Part shown: positions 34,018 through 47,276 of the stretch, piece by piece
Layout of the letters: every line of letters starts with the position of its first letter
Position numbering within the stretch: position 1 is the first letter of the stretch
Origin: Erythrobacter sp.
GTDB lineage: Bacteria; Pseudomonadota; Alphaproteobacteria; Sphingomonadales; Sphingomonadaceae
DNA length: 64,000 bases
Reading direction: 5' to 3'
Assembly: GCA_019739335.1 (NCBI GenBank)
Contig: CP073261.1
Location: 1,060,818-1,124,817 of the forward strand
Made by a program: the position numbers and the translations under genes
Notes under the pieces: generated by a model
What the model saw: the letters and a program-made list of their open reading frames with translations, nothing else
Database searches by the model: none
What the model was told of the DNA's origin: nothing

Positions 34018-35259
34018 ATGACCCGGATCCTGCACGTCCTCGACCATTCGCTGCCGCTGCACAGCGGCTACACCTTCCGCACCCGCGCGATCCTGACGGC
34101 GCAGCAGGCGCAGGGACTGGAAGTGCGCGGGATCACTGGCTTGCGACACAGCGCCGAGGGGTCGCCAATGGAGCAGGTGGACGGGCTTACCTTCCACCGC
34201 ACACCCGGAACCGCGCAAGGCCCTGCTGGCCTGAAGGAATGGCGCGAGATCGGCGCGCTCGCCGATGCCATTGTCGCGCTGGCACAGGACTGGCGGCCCG
34301 ACGTGCTGCACGCGCATTCGCCCGCGCTTGACGGAATGGCGGCGATTCGCGCCGGTAAGAAGCTCGGCATTCCGGTAGTCTACGAAATCCGCGCCTTCTG
34401 GGAAGATGCTGCCGTGGGCAATCTGATGACCCACGAAGGCTCGCTCAAATACCGGCTGACCCGGCAACTGGAGAACATGGCCGTCAGCGGCGCGGACGCA
34501 GTGATGACGATCTGCCAGGGGCTGAAGGACGATCTGGTTTTGCGCGGGGTGGGGCCGGACAAGATCGGGATCATGCCCAATGGTGTCGATCTGACGCTGT
34601 TCGGCGAACCGGTAGCGCGCGATGCTGTGCTGGCGCAGGAACTGGGGATCGGGGCCAAGGATTCCTGCGGCCCGGTGATCGGCTTCATCGGCAGCTTCTA
34701 CGATTACGAAGGGCTGGACGACCTGATCGCCGCCATGCCCATGCTGCTGGAGCGCCATCCCAGCGCGAGGCTGCTGCTGGTGGGCGGGGGACCGATGGAA
34801 GCGGCGCTCAAGGCGCAGGCTCTCGCCTCATCCGCCGCCGATGCAATCATTTTCGCCGGTCGCGTGCCGCACGGCGAAGTCGAGTGTTACTACGCGCTCA
34901 GCGATATCATGGCTTACCCGCGCAAGCACAGCCGCCTGACCGATCTGGTCACGCCTTTGAAGCCACTCGAAGCGATGGCGCAGATGCAACTCGTCGCCGC
35001 CAGCAATGTCGGCGGCCACCGCGAACTGGTTACGCAGGGGGAAACCGGAGTGCTGTTCGCGCCCGATGATCCTGCCGCCTGCGCCACAGCGCTGGCCGAC
35101 CTCATCGACCGCCGCGACGAATGGCCCGCAATCCGCGCCACGGCCCGTGAACATATCCGCCAGAGCCATGACTGGCACCAGAATATACAGCGTTATCAGG
35201 TCGTTTACCAAAGACTGTTAGGCCAATCGTCGAATCGCCGGATTCCCGCTGCCGCCTGA
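34018..35259 (+). CDS. Exosortase-A-system glycosyltransferase (GT4)
   Basis: A 413-residue glycosyltransferase. The N-terminus MTRILHVLDHSLPLHSGYTFR is diagnostic for the family described as glycosyltransferase, exosortase A system-associated (TIGR04063), and the C-terminal domain has the GT4-type pattern PNGVDL...FIGSFYDYEG...PLKPLEAMA. It should add a sugar to a polyprenyl-linked glycan in the cytoplasm. The ATG at 34018 matches the family start; the GTG at 34000 would add six residues. It diverges from the ligase across an 88-bp gap and is followed 42 bp later by a large disordered membrane protein. Confidence 0.9.
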   Translation: MTRILHVLDHSLPLHSGYTFRTRAILTAQQAQGLEVRGITGLRHSAEGSPMEQVDGLTFHRTPGTAQGPAGLKEWREIGALADAIVALAQDWRPDVLHAHSPALDGMAAIRAGKKLGIPVVYEIRAFWEDAAVGNLMTHEGSLKYRLTRQLENMAVSGADAVMTICQGLKDDLVLRGVGPDKIGIMPNGVDLTLFGEPVARDAVLAQELGIGAKDSCGPVIGFIGSFYDYEGLDDLIAAMPMLLERHPSARLLLVGGGPMEAALKAQALASSAADAIIFAGRVPHGEVECYYALSDIMAYPRKHSRLTDLVTPLKPLEAMAQMQLVAASNVGGHRELVTQGETGVLFAPDDPAACATALADLIDRRDEWPAIRATAREHIRQSHDWHQNIQRYQVVYQRLLGQSSNRRIPAAA

Positions 35260-35301
35260 TTTCATCGGGTGAAGTCGGGGAGGTGCAGACAGGAAATACC
35301 C

Positions 35302-37053
35302 GTGGCTTCAGTTCCGATGGACCCATCCCGCAGAAGCAGGAGCGGCGGCATTACTACCGACCGTCCCCCGGTCAGCGCGCATCCCGCCTTTCCCGCCATT
35401 GTCTCGCTGTGGTTTGCCGCTCTTCTCGGGCTAGGCAGCCTGATCCTGCCCGTGCAACTGCTCGAAAGCATGTTGAATGCTTCCGGCGTTGCCTCGCTGA
35501 TTCCTTCCGCAGCACCGCCGCTCGGTTTCACCGCACGCGCAGCCATCGCGCTGGCCGCTACCACGACCGGGGCGCTGCTTGGCGTTTATGCCGCGCGCAA
35601 GGTGACACAGGCTTCCACCCGTCTGCCTACGGCAGAGCGTGAGGCCTACACCGACGATGCCGGCGATGATTTCGACGATTTCGCCGATGACGGGCTCGAT
35701 GCCGATCTCCCGCCGCTGCGCGATCCTTCTCCCACTCTGGGCCGCCGCCGCCCGCTGGCCTTGGCCGAGGAAGAGCGTCCGAGCGATTTCCTCCACGTTG
35801 TACCTCTACCCGGTGACCCCGCCGCAGATGAGGACGATACGCTGGTGCTCGGTCAGGAATATGCGCCTGAGGCGAGCGGAATTGAAGTGGCTCAGCCGGT
35901 GCCGCAGGAATACGTCCCTTCCGCAGTCCGAGTTGAAGCGGCAGCACCTGAATCGCCGGTCGAAGTTTCCAAGAGCGTTCCCGCCACCGCCGTCGAGCCG
36001 CTGCCGTTTTCGCCACCCTCAATGGCGCGGTTCGGAGGCTCCACTCCCGAACCGGCGCTCGCCGATGATGAAGCCGAGGCGACTATGCACGAGGGGGATA
36101 TCCTCCCACCAGAAGCGCCCGAACCCGAACCAATCCCGGAGAATGATGTGGAAATTGTCCGCCACAGACAGACCTTTGCTTCTTCCCTTCAGCCTGCCCC
36201 TGCCGATGCGGACGGCGAAGTGACCGGATTGGTCCAACTTGTGCAGAAGCTGGGCCAGACGCTGGAGAAGCACCGCGAATGGACCGCCCAGCGTGCCGTT
36301 GCCACTGCGTCTGGTGCAGCAAGCGATAGTGGAGCGGAGCCGGAAGCGGAGGCAGTCACCGAAATCGCCCATTCGCGGACCGAGATCGCCGAGGAATTTG
36401 AACCCGCTCCAGCAGACGATGCGGCCGAGGCAATGGCCGCATGGTTCGGCAAGCCTGCTGCTTTTCCCCAAGAGGTGAAGGACGAACCCACCTCCGCCGT
36501 GAACCCCGCTCCCGAACCCGCATCCAGTCTTTCCAGCGCGCCAGCCGTCGAGCAGGGCTGTGCTCCCTTCGCAGGCATGGGGCACCTTGCGGCGGTCGAA
36601 CATGGTTATGAAGAGGACGACGAAGACGATATCGAAGAGCTTGCTGCCTCGTTCAGCCTGCCCCTGAGCGCCAGCGTCGGCTCGCAGCCGCAACCGGCAC
36701 CGGCCCGGTTGCGCGACGCCAGCTACGTTTCGCTCTCCGCCGACAACCCGTTTCGCCGGCCGGTCGACGAATTTGTCCGGATCGAAGAGCCCGAGTCCAA
36801 AGCAGGCCTGGTCCGGCCCGCGGTGGTCTTCCCGCACGAGGAAACAACCCGCCCCGCGACGGCTGGCGGCCCCCTCACCGCTGCGCGACCTTTCGACCGT
36901 CCCTCCGAACTGTGCCCCCCGGCGTCACCGAAAGTGGCGCAGATCAACCCGCACGCCCAACCGAACCCGCTTTCCGGTCGCCCGGCATCCAATGATGACA
37001 GCGAGCGAGCGCTGCGCGAGGCGCTGATGAACCTGCAACGCATGGGCAAATAA
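35302..37053 (+). CDS. Large two-helix membrane protein with a long disordered acidic region
   Basis: A 583-residue protein of no recognised family. Two hydrophobic helices are at about 30-52 and 77-98; everything after about 105 is Pro, Glu, Asp, Ala and Ser rich with no globular pattern, apart from a short helical end (SERALREALMNLQRMGK). Both helices near the N-terminus would put the long tail on the cytoplasmic side, as an inference. The GTG at 35302 has an AGGAA site 6-7 nt upstream; the ATG at 35317 is an alternative. It probably belongs to the same transcription unit as the preceding glycosyltransferase. Confidence 0.75.
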   Translation: MASVPMDPSRRSRSGGITTDRPPVSAHPAFPAIVSLWFAALLGLGSLILPVQLLESMLNASGVASLIPSAAPPLGFTARAAIALAATTTGALLGVYAARKVTQASTRLPTAEREAYTDDAGDDFDDFADDGLDADLPPLRDPSPTLGRRRPLALAEEERPSDFLHVVPLPGDPAADEDDTLVLGQEYAPEASGIEVAQPVPQEYVPSAVRVEAAAPESPVEVSKSVPATAVEPLPFSPPSMARFGGSTPEPALADDEAEATMHEGDILPPEAPEPEPIPENDVEIVRHRQTFASSLQPAPADADGEVTGLVQLVQKLGQTLEKHREWTAQRAVATASGAASDSGAEPEAEAVTEIAHSRTEIAEEFEPAPADDAAEAMAAWFGKPAAFPQEVKDEPTSAVNPAPEPASSLSSAPAVEQGCAPFAGMGHLAAVEHGYEEDDEDDIEELAASFSLPLSASVGSQPQPAPARLRDASYVSLSADNPFRRPVDEFVRIEEPESKAGLVRPAVVFPHEETTRPATAGGPLTAARPFDRPSELCPPASPKVAQINPHAQPNPLSGRPASNDDSERALREALMNLQRMGK

Positions 37054-37057
37054 GCAT

Positions 37058-37092
37058 TTGCGCCGCGCCATGCAGGCGCTTGTGCGGCGCAA
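37058..37092 (+). terminator. Hairpin in the gap before gltB
   Basis: ttgcgccgc (37058-37066) pairs perfectly with gcggcgcaa (37084-37092), with a further gcc/ggc pair in the 17-nt loop. It starts 5 bp after the stop of the preceding gene and is not followed by a T run. The rest of the 199-bp gap (to 37252) shows no gene; it must hold the gltB promoter, which I could not define. Confidence 0.45.
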
Positions 37093-37252
37093 CAAAACTT
37101 GCAAAATGCCTTTCCTGTCGCCATGAGGGCCATTCGCGAAATTTTCGTGCAGCCCAGGGCTGTTGATTCGCGTTTCGTTACCGTTGAAACCGGTTCCGGG
37201 ACGCGCCTTCGGCCCGCCCCGAACCTGCGCGAGCAACAGGAAGAGTTGACGT

Positions 37253-41896
<4,644 letters not shown>

Positions 41897-41907
41897 GATA
41901 GTAGACA

Positions 41908-43344
41908 ATGGGTAAAGAGACGGGTTTCCTCGAAATCGACCGCAAGGATCGCACCTATGCCGATCCCAAGGAACGCATCCGGCACTACAAGGAGTTCGTG
42001 ATCCCGCACAGCGAGGACGGGCTGCGGAACCAGGCCGCGCGGTGCATGAATTGCGGCATTCCCTACTGTCACAACGGCTGCCCGGTGAACAATATCATCC
42101 CGGACTGGAACCACCTGGTTTACGAGGGTGACTGGCAGAACGCATTGGAAGTGCTGCACAGCACCAACAACTTCCCCGAATTCACCGGCCGCGTCTGCCC
42201 CGCCCCGTGCGAGGCGAGCTGCACGCTCAACCTCACCGACGCGCCGGTAACGATCAAGAGCATCGAGTGCGCGATTGTCGATCGCGGGTGGAAGGAAGGC
42301 TGGATCAAGCCGCAGGCTCCTGCCCGGCAGACCGGCAAGAGTGTCGCCGTGGTCGGCTCCGGCCCGGCAGGGCTCGCCTGCGCCCAGCAACTGGCGCGCG
42401 CCGGGCATTCGGTCACCGTGTTCGAAAAGGGGGACCGGGTCGGCGGGCTGCTGCGGTATGGCATTCCCGACTTCAAGATGGAGAAGAGCCAGATCAACCG
42501 CCGCGCGGTGCAGATGGAAGCCGAAGGCGTGACTTTCCGCACCAGCACCGAAGTTGGCGTCGACATCTCGATGAAAAGCCTCAAGGAAAACTTCGACGCG
42601 GTGGTACTGGCGGGCGGGGCGGAGCATCCGCGCCCGCTGGAAATCCCCGGGGCGGAATTGCCCGGCGTGCGCCAGGCGATGGAATTCCTCACCCAGCAGA
42701 ACAAGCGCAACGCGGGCGACGACGAAACCCGCGCCGCCCCGCGCGGCAGCCTGACGGCCACCGGCAAGCACGTGATCGTGATCGGGGGCGGCGATACCGG
42801 CAGCGATTGCGTGGGCACCAGCAACCGGCAAGGCGCGGCCAGCGTCACCCAGATCGAGATCATGCCGCAGCCCCCTGCGCACGAAAACAAGCTGATGACC
42901 TGGCCCGACTGGCCGATGAAGCTGCGCACTTCCACCAGCCACGAAGAAGGCGTGGAGCGTGACTGGGCCGTACTGACCAAGGAAGTGGTCGGCGAGGACG
43001 GCGCCGTCACCGGCCTGCGCTGCGTGCGCGCCGACTGGTCGGAGGGCCGCTTGAAGGAAGTTCCCGGCAGCGAATTCACCCTGAAGGCAGACCTGATCCT
43101 GCTGGCAATGGGCTTCCTCGGCCCGCGCAAGAAGGGGATGATCGAACAGAGCGGCGTGGCGCTGACCGCGCGCGGCAATGTCGATGCCGATACCCGTAGC
43201 TACCGTACCACTGACGAACGGGTCTACGCCTGCGGCGATATGCGGCGCGGGCAATCGCTGGTGGTCTGGGCCATCCGCGAAGGCCGCCAGTGCGCCGCCA
43301 GCGTGGACGAAGCGCTGATGGGAGTGACCGAACTGCCGCGATAG
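41908..43344 (+). CDS. gltD: Glutamate synthase small subunit
   Basis: A 478-residue FAD/NADPH and iron-sulphur protein that feeds electrons to GltB. The N-terminal part has the two 4Fe-4S-type cysteine groups ([14 protein letters not shown] and CPAPCEASC), followed by a dinucleotide-binding [12 protein letters not shown] (FAD) near residue 150 and [11 protein letters not shown] (NADPH) near residue 295. It starts with ATG 11 bp after gltB. Confidence 0.96.
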   Translation: MGKETGFLEIDRKDRTYADPKERIRHYKEFVIPHSEDGLRNQAARCMNCGIPYCHNGCPVNNIIPDWNHLVYEGDWQNALEVLHSTNNFPEFTGRVCPAPCEASCTLNLTDAPVTIKSIECAIVDRGWKEGWIKPQAPARQTGKSVAVVGSGPAGLACAQQLARAGHSVTVFEKGDRVGGLLRYGIPDFKMEKSQINRRAVQMEAEGVTFRTSTEVGVDISMKSLKENFDAVVLAGGAEHPRPLEIPGAELPGVRQAMEFLTQQNKRNAGDDETRAAPRGSLTATGKHVIVIGGGDTGSDCVGTSNRQGAASVTQIEIMPQPPAHENKLMTWPDWPMKLRTSTSHEEGVERDWAVLTKEVVGEDGAVTGLRCVRADWSEGRLKEVPGSEFTLKADLILLAMGFLGPRKKGMIEQSGVALTARGNVDADTRSYRTTDERVYACGDMRRGQSLVVWAIREGRQCAASVDEALMGVTELPR

Positions 43345-43405
43345 GACCCGCCGGAGTCATCAAACTGTAACATCAATGCTGTGAGTCTCCACAAAAAGGG
43401 GACGC

Positions 43406-43639
43406 ATGCCTGATTTCCGATTCTTTCTCGAACGCGGCAACATGCGCAGCCGCGAGGTCAGTTTCGACCTGCCCGATCTATCGGTTGTAGGGCATGTGGC
43501 GAAGCAATTCGCCCGCCAGCATGCGGCGCGGGAAATCGGGACAGGCCACCTCAATCTGGCGCAGGAAGTGACTGTACTGGATTGCACCGATGCGGTGGTG
43601 GCGCGCTACCCGCTCGCCGATTTCCTCTGCGTCGAGTAG
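43406..43639 (+). CDS. DUF6894-type small protein
   Basis: A 77-residue protein with the N-terminus PDFRFFLERG and the central VSFDLPDL, resembling the short DUF6894 family found in alphaproteobacteria. Function is unknown. The ATG has an AAGGGG ribosome-binding site 5-6 nt upstream. It is 61 bp after gltD and may or may not be co-transcribed. Confidence 0.65.
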   Translation: MPDFRFFLERGNMRSREVSFDLPDLSVVGHVAKQFARQHAAREIGTGHLNLAQEVTVLDCTDAVVARYPLADFLCVE

Positions 43640-43660
43640 CTGTTCAACCAAGTTCAGACT

Positions 43661-44152
43661 TTACAAGTCGGTAGTTTTTCCCAGCGCGAAGCTGGTCTTG
43701 GTGCCATCCTGCCAGACCGCCTTATAGCTGGAATCCTTGTCCTTGCCCTTACCGTCGATATGCTCGCCGATGCCGCAAATGGCGATCTTGCCAGTGCCTT
43801 CGCTGGTATAGAACACAGTCATGATCGTCCGGCCTTTCTTGGCCATCCGGCTCGCCCCGTCGCTTGCATGGCAATACTTCCCCTTGGTCCCGCAGTGCTG
43901 CAAACCGCTGTGGGCGGCGCTGGCAATACCCCACAGGAAGGCACTGTCCGCCTGGGTTAACTGCGTCGTCGACAACTTGCCGACGAGCCGATAACCGATC
44001 GCCCCCGCCGAGGATGGGTCCGTCACAAAAGTGGCGCCGCCGGTTGGTGCAGGAGGCGAACTGGAGTGACGCTGCTTAACGCATGTAAAATGCATTCCGT
44101 TGTCGGAATCGTATTCACCGATGTCCTTGTTGCAGATTGCGCATTTTGTCAT
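43661..44152 (-). CDS. AT-richer orphan with an N-terminal zinc ribbon
   Basis: A 163-residue protein that begins MTKCAICNKDIG with a Cys4-x2-Cys7 pair and a further Cys24 in HFTCVKQ, a probable zinc ribbon, then an unknown C-terminal region with several Cys/His residues. The local GC content is clearly below its neighbours (23 of 50 bases, 46%, at 44101-44150), which suggests a recently gained gene. No family is recognised. The ATG at 44152 is preferred because earlier in-frame sequence runs past a gap with no plausible site. Function unknown. Confidence 0.6.
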   Translation of the reverse strand: MTKCAICNKDIGEYDSDNGMHFTCVKQRHSSSPPAPTGGATFVTDPSSAGAIGYRLVGKLSTTQLTQADSAFLWGIASAAHSGLQHCGTKGKYCHASDGASRMAKKGRTIMTVFYTSEGTGKIAICGIGEHIDGKGKDKDSSYKAVWQDGTKTSFALGKTTDL

Positions 44153-44418
44153 GATCGCCGCCCCCAATAGCTCCTCTGACAATGCGGCTGCGAAGATGTG
44201 ATGGCAAGTGTTCTTTCGCGCGACTGCTTTCCTACGCTGGTTAAGGACAGGTGATACGAGACATGATACTGCCGCGTGCATCTTTTATCTCGTTGGAAAC
44301 CAAGAATCCGGAAGGTGACACTTCGAACTACGAAAAGGCTCGCAAACACCTGCGAAACAAGCGCAAAATCCGAAGCCAGAGTTTTCGGAAAGGGGTAGGT
44401 CGGAGCTCCACAATTGCT
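44153..44418. other. AT-richer intergenic region with one doubtful 53-codon frame
   Basis: This 266-bp stretch separates the zinc-ribbon orphan from ung. A plus-strand frame from ATG 44263 to 44424 encodes 53 residues (MILPRASFISLETK...) and overlaps the ung stop, but it has no convincing ribosome-binding site or recognisable domain. No promoter, terminator or repeat is clear. It shares the lower GC of the neighbouring orphan, so the two may have arrived together. Confidence 0.4.
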
Positions 44419-45102
44419 CTATAATCGCCAGTCGATCCTTTCGCGCCCGTTCGCGTCGAGGAAGGCATTGGCTCGGCTGAACGGCCTTGAACCGAAGAAA
44501 CCGCGATGGGCGGAAAGCGGGCTGGGGTGCGGGCTCCTGATCAGGCAATGCCGCCCCCCTTCCTGCAAAGCGGCAATCCGCGCCGCTTTGCCCTGTGCGT
44601 GACTGCCCCAGAGCACGAACACGCTCGGCTCCGCCCGTTCCGCCACCGCCGCCACGCAGGCATCGGTGATGGCCTCCCAGCCGCGCCCCGCGTGGCTGCC
44701 CGCCTTGCCGTCTTCCACCGTCAGCGTGTTGTTGAGCAGCAGCACCCCCTGCCGCGCCCAGCCTTCCAGATTGCCGCTCGATGGTGGCGCGATGCCAAGA
44801 TCGGCTTGCAATTCCTTGTAAATGTTGCGCAGCGAAGGCGGCAGCGGCACCCTTTCGGCCACCGAAAAGCACAGCCCGTGCGCCTGCCCCGGCCCGTGGT
44901 ACGGATCCTGCCCCAGGATCACGACCTTCACCGCATCGAGCGGGGTCAGTTCCAGCGCTCGCAGGCGGCATCCGCGCGGCGGGTAGATCGCCTTGCCCGC
45001 CGCTTCCTCCCCGCGCAGCCAGCCGCCCAGCTGGCGCGCTGCGGGCGTGGCCAGCACTGGATCGAGCACATCGGCCCAGCCCGGGGGTACAGTTTCGCTC
45101 AT
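44419..45102 (-). CDS. ung: Uracil-DNA glycosylase, family 1
   Basis: A 227-residue repair enzyme that removes uracil from DNA. The water-activating motif GQDPYHG has catalytic Asp66, and the later HPSPLSAHRGFFGSRPFS holds the catalytic His and the minor-groove loop. An insertion-free layout matches E. coli Ung. I chose the ATG at 45102; a TTG at 45138 would add 12 residues that are not family-like. The promoter region is the 80-bp gap to nrnC. Confidence 0.95.
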   Translation of the reverse strand: MSETVPPGWADVLDPVLATPAARQLGGWLRGEEAAGKAIYPPRGCRLRALELTPLDAVKVVILGQDPYHGPGQAHGLCFSVAERVPLPPSLRNIYKELQADLGIAPPSSGNLEGWARQGVLLLNNTLTVEDGKAGSHAGRGWEAITDACVAAVAERAEPSVFVLWGSHAQGKAARIAALQEGGRHCLIRSPHPSPLSAHRGFFGSRPFSRANAFLDANGRERIDWRL

Positions 45103-45182
45103 CAGCCAGAGGTTAGGCGCGATGTCGGCACAGAGCAAAGGCGCCCTTCCCTCCTATCCCCATTCCGCCTAAGGCGTGGCCG

Positions 45183-45800
45183 ATGACTGTCCATTTCCAC
45201 GAAGAAGACCTGCCTGCAGGCGTGCTCGCCGATGGCCCTGTCGCCGTCGATACCGAAACCATGGGCCTCGTCACCGCGCGTGACCGGCTGTGCGTGGTGC
45301 AGATCAGCGATGGCAATGGCGACGAACACCTCGTCCGCTTCGCCAAGGGGAGCGCCTACGATGCGCCCAATCTCAAGGCTGTGCTGGCCGATCCGGCGCG
45401 GGTGAAGATCTACCATTTCGCCCGCTTCGATCTCGCCGCGATCGAGCATTATCTCGGCGTAATTGCCGCGCCGGTGTTCTGCACCAAGATCGCCAGCAAG
45501 ATGACCCGCACCTATACCGATCGCCACGGACTGAAGATGATCGTCGAGGAACTGCTCGGCGAAAGCCTGTCCAAGGTGCAGCAGTCGAGCGACTGGGGAG
45601 CGCCGGTGCTCAACGATGCGCAACGCGAATATGCCGCCTCGGACGTGCGCTATCTCCACCGGCTGCGCACGATCATGATCGAGCGGCTGGAGCGCGAGGG
45701 GCGGCTGGAAATGGCGCAGGCCTGTTTCCACTTCCTCCCCGCACGCGCCCAGCTCGATCTGGCCGGCTGGGCTGAGAAAGATATCTTCAGCCACGAGTAA
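45183..45800 (+). CDS. nrnC: DEDDy 3'-5' exoribonuclease NrnC (nanoRNase)
   Basis: A 205-residue enzyme closely resembling alphaproteobacterial NrnC, which degrades RNA fragments down to dinucleotides where Orn is missing. The DEDDy residues are visible: Asp23/Glu25 in VDTETMG, Asp83 in FARFDLAAI, and Tyr150/Asp154 in EYAASDV. The C-terminal FHFLPARAQLDLAGWAEKDIF segment is characteristic of the NrnC group and there is no HRDC domain as in true RNase D. It is the first gene of a run with lptC and lptA. Confidence 0.93.
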   Translation: MTVHFHEEDLPAGVLADGPVAVDTETMGLVTARDRLCVVQISDGNGDEHLVRFAKGSAYDAPNLKAVLADPARVKIYHFARFDLAAIEHYLGVIAAPVFCTKIASKMTRTYTDRHGLKMIVEELLGESLSKVQQSSDWGAPVLNDAQREYAASDVRYLHRLRTIMIERLEREGRLEMAQACFHFLPARAQLDLAGWAEKDIFSHE

Positions 45801-45825
45801 GGGACACGCCGCATAGGCAGAACGC

Positions 45826-46479
45826 ATGACCATCGCCGCAGACCGGATGCGCACCAAGCGCCAGGCCTTCGCCGCACCGGGCTCCTCGCTCGACAGGATC
45901 GTGCGCCTGCTCGCGGTGGGCCTGCCCGCGCTGGTAGGGGTAGTGGCGGCGATGATGCTGATAACCCCGCTGTCACCGCGCGGGGAAGTCAGCTTCCTGC
46001 TCGATCGCAACCGGGTGGCAATTGCCGATGACCGGCTGCGGGTGGACGACGCCATGTATCGCGGAGAGGACCGGCAGGGCCGCCCGTTCTCGCTTATGGC
46101 GGGCGAAGCGGTGCAGCGCAGCAATGCCGTACCGGTAGTGGAATTGCAGGACCTGATGGCGCGCATCCTGTTGCCCGACGGCCCGGCGATCCTCTCCGCC
46201 GAGCAGGGCACCTATGCCATCGATGACGAACAGGTGGGCGTTCCTGGCGTGGTCCGCTTTACCGCTGCCGACGGCTACGAAATGTCTGCGCGCAATGTGA
46301 CCTTCGACCTGGTCGAGCGGGTGCTGATGGGACAAGGGCGCGTTGCAGGCGTGATTCCGGCGGGTACCTTCGAGGCCGATTCTATGCGCGTCGATCTGGT
46401 GGAGCGGACGATCGTTCTCGACGGAAACGCCCGGCTGGTAATGGTGCCGGGGCGGCTGCGAATGCCGAGCGGAATGTGA
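45826..46479 (+). CDS. lptC: LPS export protein LptC
   Basis: A 217-residue protein with one N-terminal transmembrane helix (about 27-48, VGLPALVGVVAAMMLI) and a periplasmic beta-jellyroll. It passes lipopolysaccharide from the LptB2FG transporter to LptA. Conserved stretches such as DDAMYRGEDRQGRPFSL and the GYEMSARNV segment fit alphaproteobacterial LptC. It lies 25 bp after nrnC and 16 bp before lptA. Confidence 0.88.
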   Translation: MTIAADRMRTKRQAFAAPGSSLDRIVRLLAVGLPALVGVVAAMMLITPLSPRGEVSFLLDRNRVAIADDRLRVDDAMYRGEDRQGRPFSLMAGEAVQRSNAVPVVELQDLMARILLPDGPAILSAEQGTYAIDDEQVGVPGVVRFTAADGYEMSARNVTFDLVERVLMGQGRVAGVIPAGTFEADSMRVDLVERTIVLDGNARLVMVPGRLRMPSGM

Positions 46480-46495
46480 TGGGCGGAATGTAACG

Positions 46496-47077
46496 ATGGA
46501 GCAGACGACTATGCTGGAAGCCGCTGAAGCCCGCACCCCGCTGAGCCGCCTTGCCTTGCGCGGACTGGCAGCAGGCCTGCTCGCAGGCGGTGCGGTAGCT
46601 TTGGGCTTTGGCTCGGTAGCGGGCGCGCAGAACATTGCCGGCTTCAATTCGAATCAGCCGGTCTCCTACGCAGCGGACCGGATCGAATTGCAGGACCGGC
46701 AGAACCGCGTGATCCTGTCGGGTGACGTGGTGATCCAGCAGGGCGACCTGCGGATGACCGCCGAACGCACGACGGTCGCCTATACCGACGCGGGCACTCT
46801 CCGCATCCAGCGTATCGACGCGACCGGCGGCGTGGTAGTGACCCGCGGCAGCGAACGCGCTCGCGGCGATGTGGCGGTATACGATTTCAACCGCCGCATC
46901 ATCACCATGTCCGGCGGCGTGGGGATCAGTCGCGGCTCCGATACGCTCAACGGCGGGCGGCTGGTGATCGATCTCAATTCGGGCCTGTCGAGCGTCGACG
47001 GAGCGGGATCGCGGCCGGCTAACGGGGAAAATGCAGGGCGGGTGTCGGGCACGTTCGCTGTGCCCGAGAGCGATTAG
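46496..47077 (+). CDS. lptA: LPS export protein LptA
   Basis: A 193-residue periplasmic protein with a signal peptide (about 20-45, cleavage near VAGAQ) and the OstA-like beta-jellyroll (PVSYAADRIELQDRQNRVILSGDVVIQQGDL) that forms the bridge carrying LPS across the periplasm. The ATG at 46511 has GGAG 9 nt upstream, so a shorter start is possible. The usual partner lptB does not follow; a tRNA and malQ lie downstream on the other strand. Confidence 0.88.
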   Translation: MEQTTMLEAAEARTPLSRLALRGLAAGLLAGGAVALGFGSVAGAQNIAGFNSNQPVSYAADRIELQDRQNRVILSGDVVIQQGDLRMTAERTTVAYTDAGTLRIQRIDATGGVVVTRGSERARGDVAVYDFNRRIITMSGGVGISRGSDTLNGGRLVIDLNSGLSSVDGAGSRPANGENAGRVSGTFAVPESD

Positions 47078-47110
47078 ATCACGCTGGATACTTGCCGGTG
47101 ATCTCTAGGG

Positions 47111-47140
47111 CTGCACAGGCGAGCCAACTCCGCTGTGCAG
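47111..47140. repeat. Inverted repeat between lptA and tRNA-Gln
   Basis: ctgcacag (47111-47118) and ctgtgcag (47133-47140) are a perfect 8-bp pair, lying 33 bp after lptA and 20 bp past the tRNA 3' end. Six A residues at 47153-47158 give a T run on the minus strand right after the tRNA. It may act as a terminator for one or both converging transcripts. Confidence 0.45.
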
Positions 47141-47159
47141 CTTCCGTCAGCGAAAAAAG

Positions 47160-47233
47160 TGGATGCCCCGCAAGGACTCGAACCTTGATTGACGGAGTCA
47201 GAGTCCGCTCTCTTACCATTAGAGGACAGGGCA
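47160..47233 (-). tRNA. tRNA-Gln (anticodon CTG)
   Basis: A 74-nt tRNA with a full cloverleaf on the minus strand. The acceptor stem pairs TGCCCTG with CGGGGCA (one T-G pair), the D-arm is CTCT/AGAG, the anticodon loop CTCTGAC carries CTG, which reads glutamine codon CAG, and the T-arm CAAGG-TTCGAGT-CCTTG is perfect. CCA is encoded. A six-T run follows after two bases. Confidence 0.96.
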
Positions 47234-47276
47234 ATACCAATGGAGCGCGCGCCTTTATCCCGCGACCAAGCAGGGG

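Noticed and set aside
44263..44424. 53-codon plus-strand frame upstream of ung
   Set aside because: No ribosome-binding site at good distance, no recognisable domain, and it overlaps the ung stop. Kept only as a remark in the intergenic entry.
45183..45800. Annotation as RNase D
   Set aside because: At 205 residues it lacks the HRDC domains of RNase D, and its sequence matches the NrnC group throughout.
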